64,000 nucleotides of DNA, taken from positions 1-64,000 of the forward strand of contig JBMFOU010000011.1 of the NCBI GenBank assembly GCA_049969475.1. The letters run 5' to 3'. Below the pieces are notes generated by a model. It worked only from the letters and a program-made list of their open reading frames with translations, was not told where the DNA came from and did no database searches. The stretch is from UBA2030 sp049969475 (GTDB lineage Bacteria > Bacteroidota > Bacteroidia > Bacteroidales > TTA-H9). The translations under genes and the position numbers were made by a program. Shown here in pieces: positions 28,495 through 38,292 of this stretch (position 1 is its first letter; each line of letters opens with the position of its first letter).

Positions 28495-29713
28495 CTGTAA
28501 GAAGCCACTCCCTGTACCCTGAGATTCCCAACAGCTTCGGAAGATTTTATTTTATAGCGTAGGTCAGGCAAACCATAAGCGGCTACAGTGTATTCCAATT
28601 CCATCCATAGGCTAAGGGGCCCTAAGTTGTAACCCATACGGGGCGCCGCTCTCCATGCATAGGCTATGTTATCTGCCCGGCCAAAAAAACGCAATGTTGC
28701 AGGCCGCTGGGTACCTAAATTCTTAAACCAACCGCCGAAAAAACCTGCTTCGTAGTTCATTAAGCGATAACTGATGTCAACCCATGCAGAAAGGTGATTC
28801 AGGTTAATGTACCTGATGGGCTCCCCTGGCTGGGGAACTTCCTCTGCATATCCTCCGGCCATAGCGTGGTCAGGCAAATTTTGCCCAAGAACTCCCTGAA
28901 CTTTGAATAAAAAATTACGGTAGTTTATTTTTCCAAAGGCAGTCAAAGAAACCCATTCCACCTTTTCTTTTGCTTGAGTTAAAGAATCAGTTATCAGGCG
29001 GGGATCAAGGCGCTTCCAGTCAACTCCAGCACCAATCAACCAATTTTCACCCTTGCTGTATTGTAATTGCAGGTGCAAATTGGGCCAGGGAGAGAATCGG
29101 AGGTAATCGACACTGTTACCTGCCGGGCCAGATGAGGCATAGTCCCGCTTCGAAAGAACAGCCCCCACCCATTTAAATTTACCCATTTCCCACTCCATGC
29201 GGAGTTGAGGGGTACGGGCAAAAGAATGAAAGGGAGCACCTGTATTCAAAGCCAGGGGGCGGGGCAATGCTTCAGGAATTATCCAGAGGTGTCCAGTATT
29301 GCCCGGCCAGAAGGTTTATACGAGGCCATCGAATGGAAATGTATGCATGACGAAGCCGAAACGCATTATTCTCAATGTTGGACGGGCCCGTAAAATCTCC
29401 TTCCACATAAGCCAAAGCATGACCCCCACCTATCGAAGTTTTCCGACTGCGGATATTTAAGCGTGTGGTCATGGCCCACATATTGAAACCAGATCTGGCA
29501 TTCAAATCTTTACCATCATTACCAGGGTTAACCAATTTAGGCCAAAACACGAAAAAGCCTTCTCTGCTCTCTACATTGAGACGCGAATCCCAGGCAGCAT
29601 CTGCTCGCACAAAACCGCCTAAAACCACTGCCGGAGACTCATTCTCGGGTTGTGCGAGAACGGGTCTCAGCATTCCTGCCGCAGAAAAAAAAGATCAATA
29701 AAATTTTCCCCAA
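28488..29713 (-). pseudogene. Frameshifted DcaP-like outer-membrane porin
   Basis: From a TTG at 29713 the frame gives MGKILLIFF and then meets eight T residues (plus-strand A8, 29685-29692). With seven, it would read on as MGKILLIFFSAAGMLRPVLAQPEN, a clear signal peptide. The body runs to TGA at 29272-29274. Removing one more base just upstream (about 29275-29281) joins GQYWTPLDN to PEALPRPLALNTG. The corrected length is 407 residues. GFVRADAAWDSR, FRLRHAYISIRW and LLAGQYWTPL resemble DcaP-type trimeric porins, and the last residues (YSF) end in an aromatic as outer-membrane barrels do. It may be a pseudogene, a phase-OFF gene or contain assembly errors near the gap. Confidence 0.68.
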
Positions 29714-29815
29714 TAATTGAATTCTATTCGTGCAATGTAACTTGTATTTTCGCTTAAAATCATAATACTGCCAAGGGATTATAAACCCTAAGGGAAAAAT
29801 TGCTCTTTCCTTCCA

Positions 29816-30238
29816 TCATTTGAGATATTGAGGCAGAGAAGCCAACCTTTCAACCTGCCCCGTAATGTAGTTGGGTTTCAAGCACGTGGTGTGGGAGCCA
29901 TTGGTTATAACAATGTATGGAGCACGAAAAACATAGTTGTATTGGGCCACCTGTTCAAAGGTTCGCTCGCTCAACGACACGTCGCCTGCTTTGCATTCTA
30001 CAATCATCCAGGGATTGGTTTTTTCATCGAAAACTACGATGTCGCATCTACGCTTCTGGCGATTAATTTCTAAAGAAATTTCAATTCCCACACGCCCCTT
30101 GGGATATTACATAGTTTCCACCAAATAGAGGGCAAAATGCTGACGAACCCACTCTTCAGGCGTCAGAGCCACCCACTTATTACGGAAGGGATCGAATATT
30201 TCCTGCCTATCTTCGTTGGTGCGAGTTTTCAGCTTCAT
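29816..30238 (-). pseudogene. Stand-alone HsdR-N-like (PD-(D/E)XK) protein interrupted by a stop codon
   Basis: Read from ATG 30238, the frame MKLKTRTNEDRQEIFDPFRN... runs 43 residues to TAA at 30107-30109. It then continues in the same frame with YPKGRVGIEISLEI to TGA at 29816, 139 sense codons in all. The second part carries the nuclease pattern CDIVVFDEK... WMIVECKAGDV, with Asp and the Glu-x-Lys triad members of the PD-(D/E)XK fold, as in the N-terminal domain of type I restriction HsdR subunits (HSDR_N_2). No other restriction genes are nearby, so it is an orphan. One substitution explains the break. A GTG at 30091 could start a shortened product. Confidence 0.68.
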
Positions 30239-30244
30239 GGCCGG

Positions 30245-30252
30245 CAAAGGTA
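30245..30252 (-). promoter_or_regulatory. -7 promoter element TACCTTTG, almost leaderless
   Basis: TACCTTTG on the minus strand ends only six bases before the ATG at 30238, so the transcript would start at or next to the start codon. Confidence 0.4.
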
Positions 30253-30396
30253 AGGATAGGTGTTAACTTTTTATTGTCGGCAGGGGCAATAGGATGAATA
30301 TTTTAAAATACATTTCCTTGCTTATCGGCAAGAAAAAAAACAAAGATTTTAGGAATCAAGCAGATATTGGGTCAACGTTTATGAAAAACCCAGCCC

Positions 30397-31740
30397 TTAT
30401 TGCCCAGATTTATTAACCACCGCTTTTCGTTTCCAGCGTCCGGTTTTATAATAGGAATAACTGGCCAGTACGCCAAAAATCCAAGCCAATGGAATAGCCC
30501 ACCAGATGCCCTTTTCGCCCCACAGGCCAGATAGCCAATAGGAAAGCGGTACACGGATAATCCAGAGTGAAAGAAGCGTCACGAACATAGGTATCAATGT
30601 ATCTCCGGCTCCCCGCAGCATTCCGTTGATGGTAAACATAGTGGTAAGGAGAATATAAAAAGAGGCCACTATTCGGAGGTATTCAGCGCCCTTGCTAACC
30701 ACAACAGGATCGGTAGTAAAAATCTTCATGAGCTGAGGTCCAAACAGCCAGAAAACAATCGTTCCAGCTATAGCAATGATAGTGGACATTTTGAGCGTAG
30801 CTCGTAAGCCATTCCGTACCCTGTCGGTGCGGCCCGCCCCTATATTTTGCCCGGCAAATGAAGATAAAGCGGCTGAAAGATTCATAGCAGGCATTGTGGC
30901 CAATGAATCTATCCGACCAGCTGCTGAATAGGCAGCTACTGTATCTGTTCCAAAACGATTCACTATTCCATAGATAGCCAACATTCCTAAAGAGAAAACC
31001 GTGTGCTGAACACCCGATGGCAAACCGATTTGCAGGCTTTTACGCATAATTGCTGCATCGTAAACGAACTTTCGGAAGCTGAGATTTATCAGCTTGTGCG
31101 TGCGGTTTATCCACCAGACCATGGTAATAAAAGCTCCTGCCTGCGCTAATAAGGTAGCTACAGCAACCCCCGAAATACCCCAACCGAAAACAATAACAAA
31201 GAGAAGGTCTAATACAATGTTCACTATTGTAGAAATAATGAGAAACCATAAAGGAGTGGTACTGTCGCCTATTCCCCGCAGCAAGGAAGTCATACCATTG
31301 AATCCGAAAAAGAACAAGTTTCCCCCCATGTAGATATGCAGGTAAGTTACTGCATAAGGCATAACTTCAGCGGGGAGTCCCGTAAGCTCTAGGATGGGTC
31401 GGGTCAGAATAATGCCCAGAAAGGTAGTTACCAACCCTGACCAAAACAAAAAAATCCACATGGTGTCCATGGTTTCCTTCACCTTGTCCATCTGCTTGGC
31501 CCCAAAAAATTGAGAAATAACTATACTAAACCCCATACCTACCCCAATTACCAGGGCCACCAAAACAAATATGAAGGGAAAGGAAGCACCAACAGCTGCC
31601 AGTGCTTCCTTACCAACAAAATGGCCTATTACAATACTGTCCACCACATTGTAAAGCTGCTGGAAAACATTTCCGACCAGCATGGGAATTGCAAAACGCA
31701 AAATAAGCTTTCCTTCATTACCGTCCGTGAGATCTTTCAT
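30397..31740 (-). CDS. MATE family efflux transporter
   Basis: 447 residues with about twelve membrane segments in two related halves. MATE proteins export cationic drugs or metabolites by Na+ or H+ antiport. Typical family features are the start GNEGKLILRFAIPMLVGNVFQQLYNVVDSIVIGHFVG, a second-half copy near 240-275, and FGWGISGVAVATLLAQ. It is the last gene of the five-gene minus-strand unit and starts four bases after the retropepsin-like gene. The substrate cannot be inferred. Confidence 0.93.
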   Translation of the reverse strand: MKDLTDGNEGKLILRFAIPMLVGNVFQQLYNVVDSIVIGHFVGKEALAAVGASFPFIFVLVALVIGVGMGFSIVISQFFGAKQMDKVKETMDTMWIFLFWSGLVTTFLGIILTRPILELTGLPAEVMPYAVTYLHIYMGGNLFFFGFNGMTSLLRGIGDSTTPLWFLIISTIVNIVLDLLFVIVFGWGISGVAVATLLAQAGAFITMVWWINRTHKLINLSFRKFVYDAAIMRKSLQIGLPSGVQHTVFSLGMLAIYGIVNRFGTDTVAAYSAAGRIDSLATMPAMNLSAALSSFAGQNIGAGRTDRVRNGLRATLKMSTIIAIAGTIVFWLFGPQLMKIFTTDPVVVSKGAEYLRIVASFYILLTTMFTINGMLRGAGDTLIPMFVTLLSLWIIRVPLSYWLSGLWGEKGIWWAIPLAWIFGVLASYSYYKTGRWKRKAVVNKSGQ

Positions 31741-31744
31741 GTAT

Positions 31745-32593
31745 TTAATCTCTGATAATCATTCTTTTGTCAGTTATAAGCAATTCTGCCTGAAGTTGAT
31801 AAAGCAAATCGTTGCCCAAAAGGCCATCCAGTGGAGGATACCCCAACTTCATGTAGGCTCCATTCACATGATCGAGATCGATGAGCCGAGCGGGAAAATC
31901 ATGCATGACGACATGTCCTATGCTCAATTCCTGAAGATAGGCCGTGCCGAAGTACGAATTGTTGTCTTTTATTCCCTTACAGGCTTCAGGCTCAGGGATA
32001 ATTTGGTTCTCATCAAAATGGCAAATAGTATGGAAATGCTTAAGATTGAATAGGGTAACGGAAGCTCCCGTATCAATAAACATGTTCGCCGTTTGTCCCT
32101 GCACCTTGAGTTGAACGAGCAGATGAACCGTTCCAGGCAAAAGCGAGAGAGGTTTGAACCGAACTGCACGCATGCCTCCCAGACGAAGCAAATTACGGGG
32201 AAAACTTAGCCTGGTATCAGGAAGAGTAAGCAAATCGCCGCCCAAAACCCCATGCAATGGTCCCTGAATCAGGGGCTGATAAAGCTGCTCAATCATGGAT
32301 AAATCGGCTAGCAGGACATCGTAGTGCGGCAAAAGAATTTTATTGACTTTAAAATCTTGAACCCGCAATGAATAAACGGTTAAATCCTCTCCCATTCCCA
32401 ATGCCTGAAATCCAGGATCTTCGATGGCACCCTCCCCTATATAATGTCGAATTCTCCTATTACAGAAAACCGTATGCGAGGCCCCCGTATCTATTACCAT
32501 GCGAGCCGGAAGCCCGTTCAAGTAAATATTCACCCATTGATGAATTCCACGATCTTCCTTTACATGATAGACCGGAAGGGTCGATTTGGCCAT
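31745..32593 (-). CDS. Retropepsin-like aspartic protease with two fused halves
   Basis: 282 residues with no signal peptide. The sequence is an internal duplication. Half one has VIDTGASHTVF (Asp35) and GVLGGDLL (115-122); half two has FIDTGASVTLF (Asp174) and GLLGNDLL (257-264). Each is the pattern of a retropepsin-like (gag-asp proteinase type) unit: catalytic DTGAS, then the flap, then the hydrophobic-hydrophobic-Gly psi loop. Retropepsins normally need two subunits, each giving one Asp, so the fused protein could be an active single-chain dimer. Most bacterial relatives are single-domain. It lies 17 bases after the kinase and four before the MATE gene in the same transcript. The substrate is unknown. 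Confidence 0.82.
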   Translation of the reverse strand: MAKSTLPVYHVKEDRGIHQWVNIYLNGLPARMVIDTGASHTVFCNRRIRHYIGEGAIEDPGFQALGMGEDLTVYSLRVQDFKVNKILLPHYDVLLADLSMIEQLYQPLIQGPLHGVLGGDLLTLPDTRLSFPRNLLRLGGMRAVRFKPLSLLPGTVHLLVQLKVQGQTANMFIDTGASVTLFNLKHFHTICHFDENQIIPEPEACKGIKDNNSYFGTAYLQELSIGHVVMHDFPARLIDLDHVNGAYMKLGYPPLDGLLGNDLLYQLQAELLITDKRMIIRD

Positions 32594-32610
32594 GGATAGA
32601 TCGTATAGCT

Positions 32611-34269
32611 TTAGTAAATAAAACTACTTCCGCCCAAAAATTCGCGTAAAATACTCGTAGGCGGAATTTCGCGGGCCGATATAGGCTGAAAATAGGACAG
32701 AAATTTCAAAAGGCGGTTGGCTTCAGCAAATTCAGGTTCGCATTCGGGGATGGTTTTTAACAGGGGTTCGGCATAGGTTTTCAATACAGCAAGTTCGTAG
32801 AGCAAGGCTGAATTAAACATCACGTCGGAATTTTCCTGATAAGGGAAAATATATTTTTCCTCCCCGCTACGTACACTGGGCCAGCGGCGAAGAGTTTCGA
32901 GGGCAGAATACCCCCTGAAACGGTAGTCGCGTACCAAACGCCGAATAAGTCTATTGTCAGTGGAATGTATGGGATTTTGTGCATCAATGGCTATCTGTGT
33001 GAGCGCCGAGACAAAAATGCCGAATTTGCAGGAGGGCTCTAAGTCGGGTGTAAGCTCGGGGTTAAGGCCATGAATGCCTTCCACTACGAGAATCTGATCC
33101 TTCGACATACGGAGGGGAGTTGACGAAAGAGTTCTCTTGCCGGTATTAAAATCGAAACGGGGCAGCCTCACCTCCTTTCCTCGCATTAAGTCGTTAAGGT
33201 TTTCATTAAAAATCTGTATATCAATAGCTTTAATAGTTTCAAAATCATAGTCTCCATTTTCGTTCCGGGGTGTCAGTTCCCTGTCCACAAAGTAATTATC
33301 CAGTGAAATCTGGAGGGGTTTCAGACCCAGCACCATCAGCTGAATAGACAGACGCTTACTGAAGGTAGTTTTCCCGGAAGAAGAAGGGCCTGAAATGAGC
33401 ACGATGCGCACATGATCGCGCAGTTTGTATATTTTATCAGCAATGCGGGCAATACGTTTTTCGTGAAGGGCCTCTGCAATCTTAATAAAATCCGTATCAC
33501 GTTTTTCTCGTGTGGCTTCGTTGAGGTCGCCCACATAGGGTGCACCCAGAATATTTACCCACTTGCGATGCTCACGAAACACTTTAAACAACTTGGGCTG
33601 GTGAAATACCTTTTCAGGAATCTCGAAGGTTTCGGGATCTGGCACTCTGATTAGGATACCTTTGTAATAGAGTTGCAGGTCGAAGCGGGTCAGATATCCC
33701 GTTGATGGCACCAGATAACCATAAAAATAATTGATGTATCCATTCATTCCGTACACCGACGTATACATTTCGTGTCTGAGCCTGAACAGCTTGGCTTTTT
33801 CGTGATGTCCGTGCTTTTCGAAGAGATCGGCCGCTTCGGGAGTAGGAATTTCTTTTCGCGTGAAGGGTAAGTCATTTTTAACCAACTCTTCCATTTTTTC
33901 ACGCAAGGCCTGAATAAGTTCCTGGTTCACCTCGGCGCCATCTACTTCTGCATACCATCCCTTACTCACTCCATGCTCGATACGAAGAAACGCATGGGGC
34001 TTCAACTCCCGAAGTGCCGCATATAAAAGAAAAGCCACACTACGCACATACATCCGATATCCTATGGGATGCGTGTAATCAATAAATTGAATGGTTTTAG
34101 GTTTGTAAAGATCGTAATCAAGTTCCCTCAATTTGTTGTTTACCAGGGCTCCCAAAATCGGATACCGGGTCTTGGTTTTTAGGTCTTCTGCAATCTCCCG
34201 CAACGTGATGCCTCTGGGATAAGACTTGCGCACATTGTCGTTCAGACAGATAATTTCTATGCTGCTCAT
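32611..34269 (-). CDS. TGS-SAD-uridine kinase-type fusion protein
   Basis: 552 residues, cytoplasmic. An N-terminal TGS domain (about 1-66) and a threonyl/alanyl-tRNA-synthetase SAD-like domain (about 75-190) precede a P-loop kinase of the uridine kinase/phosphoribulokinase family, with Walker A GPSSSGKT (294-301). The layout is that of the nucleoside kinase annotated in many Bacteroidota and Firmicutes; the substrate is likely a nucleoside but is not shown. The SAD histidines may or may not be functional. Its ATG overlaps the uvrA stop by four bases, and the retropepsin gene follows. Confidence 0.85.
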   Translation of the reverse strand: MSSIEIICLNDNVRKSYPRGITLREIAEDLKTKTRYPILGALVNNKLRELDYDLYKPKTIQFIDYTHPIGYRMYVRSVAFLLYAALRELKPHAFLRIEHGVSKGWYAEVDGAEVNQELIQALREKMEELVKNDLPFTRKEIPTPEAADLFEKHGHHEKAKLFRLRHEMYTSVYGMNGYINYFYGYLVPSTGYLTRFDLQLYYKGILIRVPDPETFEIPEKVFHQPKLFKVFREHRKWVNILGAPYVGDLNEATREKRDTDFIKIAEALHEKRIARIADKIYKLRDHVRIVLISGPSSSGKTTFSKRLSIQLMVLGLKPLQISLDNYFVDRELTPRNENGDYDFETIKAIDIQIFNENLNDLMRGKEVRLPRFDFNTGKRTLSSTPLRMSKDQILVVEGIHGLNPELTPDLEPSCKFGIFVSALTQIAIDAQNPIHSTDNRLIRRLVRDYRFRGYSALETLRRWPSVRSGEEKYIFPYQENSDVMFNSALLYELAVLKTYAEPLLKTIPECEPEFAEANRLLKFLSYFQPISAREIPPTSILREFLGGSSFIY

Positions 34270-37133
34270 ACATTTTGTTTTAAAACAGATTGAAGGAAAT
34301 GGCCGGTATAACTCTCGGGGTGCCGGGCTATTTCTTCGGGTGTGCCGGTAGCCACTATTCTTCCCCCCTTTTCTCCTCCTTCGGGACCTATGTCAATAAT
34401 ATAATCGGCCACTTTTATTACTTCCATGTTATGCTCAATCACTAAGATAGTATTGCCCCTGTCAGTAAGCGTCTGCAAAACGCGAAGCAAAACATTCACA
34501 TCTTCGAAATGCAATCCGGTAGTGGGTTCATCAAGAATATACAGGGTCTTGCCCGTATCACGGCGCGAAAGTTCTGCCGCCAGTTTCACACGTTGGGCTT
34601 CTCCTCCTGAAAGGGTAGTCGATGACTGCCCCAGGGTAATATACCCCAGGCCCACATCCTGCAATGTCTTTATTTTCTGAACAATGGAAGGAATATTTTC
34701 GAAAAATTCCACGGCCTGGTCTATGGTCATGTTCAGCACATCGTTGATGCTTTTGCCTTTGTAGCGCACTTCGAGGGTTTCGCGGTTGTAGCGCTTGCCC
34801 TGGCAGGTTTCGCAGGGAACCATCACATCGGGCAAAAAGTTCATTTCAATGACCCTTACCCCGGCGCCTCCGCAGGTCTCGCATCGCCCTCCCTTTACAT
34901 TAAAAGAAAAACGACCGGGCTTATACCCTCTGATTTTGGCCTCTGGCAGCGATGCATACAGTTGCCTTATTTCGTCGAAAACTTTGGTATAAGTGGCTGG
35001 ATTGCTGCGCGGAGTACGACCGATAGGTGTCTGATCGACTTCAATCACCTTGTCAATAAACTCTATGCCCTCAATGGAATCGTAAGGCAGTGGATTTTGC
35101 TCCGAACGATAAAATTTACGGCTCAAAATAGGATATAAAGTTTCATTGATCAGACTCGATTTTCCGCTTCCTGAAACACCTGTTACGCAGATAAACAATC
35201 CCAGGGGCAGATCGAGGGTAACATTCTTCAGGTTGTGCCCTCGGGCTCCTTTCAAAATAAGGTGTTTCCCATTGCCTTTTCGACGCGAGGCGGGAACGGG
35301 TATTGTTTTTTCACCCCTCAGATACTGACAGGTAAGCGAATTCTGGGTAAGCAATTGCTGTGGGGTTCCGCTGGCCACAATGCGGCCTCCGTGCAGGCCA
35401 GCACCTGGCCCAATGTCTACCACATAATCGGCCGAGCGTATCATATCTTCATCGTGCTCTACAACAATCACTGAATTGCCACTGTCGCGAAGGGCCTTAA
35501 GAGAATCAATAAGTCGGTGATTATCGCGTTGATGCAGCCCGATACTGGGTTCATCGAGAATATAGAGCACGCCTGTCAACTGGCTTCCGATTTGGGTTGC
35601 CAGCCTGATGCGTTGACTCTCTCCTCCCGAGAGGCTGCGAGCCGACCTATCACAGGTAAGATATCCCAGGCCCACATTTAGTAAAAAACTCAACCGCGAA
35701 CGAATTTCACGCATAATCTCCTTCCCTATGGTGAGTTCCCGTTCGGTTAACTTATTGGGCAGTTCAGAAAACCAGGCATCGAGTGATTGCAAGTCCATGG
35801 AGGCCAGTTCGGCAATATTTTTACCGGCAATTCGGTACCAACGAGCTTCCTTTTTCAATCGGCTCCCCTCACATTCAGGACATTGCACCTGATTGATAAA
35901 ACTTCCTACCCACTTGCGTATGTTTGCCGATTCACCTTCTTCGTACTGATTCAAAATAAAATTGACCAGCCCGTCGAAATCGAGCCGATAGGTATTAATC
36001 ACTCCACCGAATTCTTTTTGAAATACAAAACTCTCGGTACTGCCGTAGAGAATAGTATTAATGGCCTCCTCGGGTAGTTCACCCACAGGTGTGTCGAGGG
36101 TGCAACCATAGTGCTTTACAATGCCTTCGAATTGCGTAAAAATATAGTTGTTTTTGTATTCGCCTGCCGGAGCAATGCCTCCTTTACGGATGCTCAGCGA
36201 AGGATCCGGAAAAACTTTTTGCAGGTCTATTTCGCTTATCTGGCCGAGTCCACGGCAGCGGGGACAGGCGCCATAAGGCGAGTTGAACGAGAAAGTGTTA
36301 GGTTCAGGTTCGTCGTAGGCCAACCCCGTATCAGGGTCCATCAGGTTTCTGCTCAAGTAGCGGGGATCACTTTTTTCATCCTTAAGCAGCATAAGAATTC
36401 CCTTCCCCTGCCGCATGGCGGCATCTACCGAACGTACCAGCCGCTCGTGGTTTTCTTCGCCAACTACTACCCTATCGACCACCAGCTCGATATCGTGCAC
36501 CTTATATCGGTCGAGCTGACGCACATCGCTCAGATATTTAATTTCTCCATCTACTCTTACCTTAGTGTAGCCCTGTTTACGCAAGTTTTCAAACACCTCT
36601 CTGTAATGTCCCTTGCGCCCCTTAACCAGGGGAGCCAGGATAAAAATTTTATCTCCGTCGTATTCCTTTTGAATAAGGGCCAGGATATCTTTTTCGGAAT
36701 ACCGAATCATAGGCTTTCCGCTCAGATAAGAATAGGCGGTACCTATGCGTGCATATAGCAAGCGCATGAAGTCGTAAACCTCGGTAATAGTGCCTACGGT
36801 GGAACGAGGATTGGTGCTGGTTGTTTTCTGCTCGATGGAGATAACAGGGCTTAATCCGGTAATTTTATCAACATCAGGGCGCTCCAGATTACCAATAAAT
36901 TGTCGGGCATAGGCCGAAAAAGTCTCCATATAGCGTCGTTGCCCCTCGGCGTAAATGGTATCGAATGCCAGGGATGATTTGCCGCTTCCACTCAATCCGG
37001 TGAATACCACCAGCTTATTGCGAGGAAAAACCACATCAATATTCTTCAGGTTATGAACCCGGGCCCCTTCCACCCTGAGCTCTTCCTGAATTTCCTGGGT
37101 CGCCTTTACTTCAATGACTTCTTCTCTGCTCAT
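34266..37133 (-). CDS. uvrA: Excinuclease ABC subunit A
   Basis: 955 residues. UvrA dimers scan DNA for bulky damage and load UvrB in nucleotide excision repair. The two ABC ATPase modules have Walker A GLSGSGKSS (46-54) and GVSGSGKSS in the second half, two LSGGE signatures, and the zinc modules CPRCRGLG, CPECEGSR, CETCGGAG and CETCQGKR. Length is normal. The stop overlaps the kinase ATG by four bases, and the start overlaps the end of the lytic transglycosylase gene by four. Confidence 0.98.
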   Translation of the reverse strand: MSREEVIEVKATQEIQEELRVEGARVHNLKNIDVVFPRNKLVVFTGLSGSGKSSLAFDTIYAEGQRRYMETFSAYARQFIGNLERPDVDKITGLSPVISIEQKTTSTNPRSTVGTITEVYDFMRLLYARIGTAYSYLSGKPMIRYSEKDILALIQKEYDGDKIFILAPLVKGRKGHYREVFENLRKQGYTKVRVDGEIKYLSDVRQLDRYKVHDIELVVDRVVVGEENHERLVRSVDAAMRQGKGILMLLKDEKSDPRYLSRNLMDPDTGLAYDEPEPNTFSFNSPYGACPRCRGLGQISEIDLQKVFPDPSLSIRKGGIAPAGEYKNNYIFTQFEGIVKHYGCTLDTPVGELPEEAINTILYGSTESFVFQKEFGGVINTYRLDFDGLVNFILNQYEEGESANIRKWVGSFINQVQCPECEGSRLKKEARWYRIAGKNIAELASMDLQSLDAWFSELPNKLTERELTIGKEIMREIRSRLSFLLNVGLGYLTCDRSARSLSGGESQRIRLATQIGSQLTGVLYILDEPSIGLHQRDNHRLIDSLKALRDSGNSVIVVEHDEDMIRSADYVVDIGPGAGLHGGRIVASGTPQQLLTQNSLTCQYLRGEKTIPVPASRRKGNGKHLILKGARGHNLKNVTLDLPLGLFICVTGVSGSGKSSLINETLYPILSRKFYRSEQNPLPYDSIEGIEFIDKVIEVDQTPIGRTPRSNPATYTKVFDEIRQLYASLPEAKIRGYKPGRFSFNVKGGRCETCGGAGVRVIEMNFLPDVMVPCETCQGKRYNRETLEVRYKGKSINDVLNMTIDQAVEFFENIPSIVQKIKTLQDVGLGYITLGQSSTTLSGGEAQRVKLAAELSRRDTGKTLYILDEPTTGLHFEDVNVLLRVLQTLTDRGNTILVIEHNMEVIKVADYIIDIGPEGGEKGGRIVATGTPEEIARHPESYTGHFLQSVLKQNV

Positions 37134-38125
37134 TTCGAACTGTCTGGTGAATTTACCGATTCACGCAACAAAGCATCGTAATCGGCGAACTTGCCCGCGG
37201 CTACTTTAAGGGAATAAACCTTGCCCGGATTAACCACCAGTTGCGTATCCCGTATCCAGGGATTGAGTTCGCGTAAAATCCGGTAGTTGATTCCCTGCTC
37301 CCTCGCCCATTGAACCAGGTTAGGAATGCTTTGGTTTATGGTTATCCGCTTAAAAGGAATGGATGGGTATAGGTCTTCTTTACGTAAAACATAACCATAT
37401 CGCTGAGGATGCTCAAAAATCAGCTTGAAAGCCAGAATTCTGAACACATATCTGGAGGTCTCCGAATTCATATACATTTCATAGTAATTGGAGGTTTTTT
37501 GGATTCCTGTAATCCGATCGAAACGCCCCATTCCCCCGTTGAAGGCAGCGGCAGCTGTGGTCCAGCTTCCATATTTTTCGTAAGCTTTTTTGATAAACTT
37601 ACAAAAAGCAAGGGTCGATTTTTCAAGATCATATCGCTCGTCCACCTTATCGTTTACTTCCAGTCCTAATTCCTTGGCAGTTTCCGGTAAAAACTGCCAG
37701 TAACCTGCAGCTCCAGCGGGCGACACATCATGCAAAAAACCGCTTTCCACCAGAATCAGATACTTAAAATCAGAGGGTATACCTTGTTTTTTTAGAATGG
37801 GCTCAATGACAGAAAAAAAACGATGCGCCCGCTTAAAAAGCATGATCGACTGGCTATGCCAGTATGTATTAAGAGTAAGTTCCCGGTCGAGGGCCTCCCG
37901 AACGTAAAATAGATTTAAGGGCACAGGCTCACCGGCAAACGACATTTTTTTGGGTAATGGTACTGCAACTGTTGTCATTCCCGAACGAAGGATAAAATCA
38001 TCGTCACCTGGCTCGCTTATTATCTTCCAGGCCGTAAGGGACGTGATGATGACCACAACAGCCAACCCAATATAGGTGAGATATGGAAATTTCCTTTGTA
38101 ATGAACCCCAAAAATTTATCCTCAT
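37130..38125 (-). CDS. Membrane-bound lytic transglycosylase (MltD/GH23-like)
   Basis: 331 residues from ATG 38125. An in-frame TTG at 38161 overlaps the -7 element, so the longer start is unlikely. A membrane anchor at about 17-33 exposes the enzyme to the periplasm, where it would cleave peptidoglycan with anhydro-muropeptide release. The SLT core shows LILVESGF with catalytic Glu127, then SPAGAAGYWQFLPETAKELG and AAAAFNGGMGRF, all characteristic of family GH23. The last ~80 residues (NQSIPNLVQWAREQGINYRILRELN) resemble a LysM-type wall-binding unit. It is the first gene of the operon with uvrA. Confidence 0.9.
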   Translation of the reverse strand: MRINFWGSLQRKFPYLTYIGLAVVVIITSLTAWKIISEPGDDDFILRSGMTTVAVPLPKKMSFAGEPVPLNLFYVREALDRELTLNTYWHSQSIMLFKRAHRFFSVIEPILKKQGIPSDFKYLILVESGFLHDVSPAGAAGYWQFLPETAKELGLEVNDKVDERYDLEKSTLAFCKFIKKAYEKYGSWTTAAAAFNGGMGRFDRITGIQKTSNYYEMYMNSETSRYVFRILAFKLIFEHPQRYGYVLRKEDLYPSIPFKRITINQSIPNLVQWAREQGINYRILRELNPWIRDTQLVVNPGKVYSLKVAAGKFADYDALLRESVNSPDSSK

Positions 38126-38158
38126 GAAACTGTGTATTCTGATTTCAAAAAAACGTTG

Positions 38159-38166
38159 CAAAATTA
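38159..38166 (-). promoter_or_regulatory. -7 promoter element TAATTTTG of the five-gene operon
   Basis: TAATTTTG on the minus strand lies 33 bases before ATG 38125 and covers the rejected TTG start at 38161. It would drive transcription of the transglycosylase, uvrA, kinase, retropepsin and MATE genes. Confidence 0.5.
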
Positions 38167-38292
38167 CACCATAATACTTTTAGCAGCCTTCAAACAATGA
38201 AAACATCCCCTCCACGCTGGGAGAGCGTGAATGGGATCTGAGAAAGAACAAGGAACCTGATGACTCTCAAACAAAGCTCACCCTGCGGGGTA

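Noticed and set aside
36111..36758. 215-codon plus-strand frame inside uvrA
   Set aside because: Antisense shadow of UvrA with no domain or promoter.
38126..38161. TTG start for the lytic transglycosylase at 38161
   Set aside because: The codon lies within the -7 promoter element, so it could not be in the mRNA; ATG 38125 is used.
38213..38229. CACGCT/AGCGTG hairpin after clpC as a terminator
   Set aside because: The stem has only six base pairs and no T-run on either strand.
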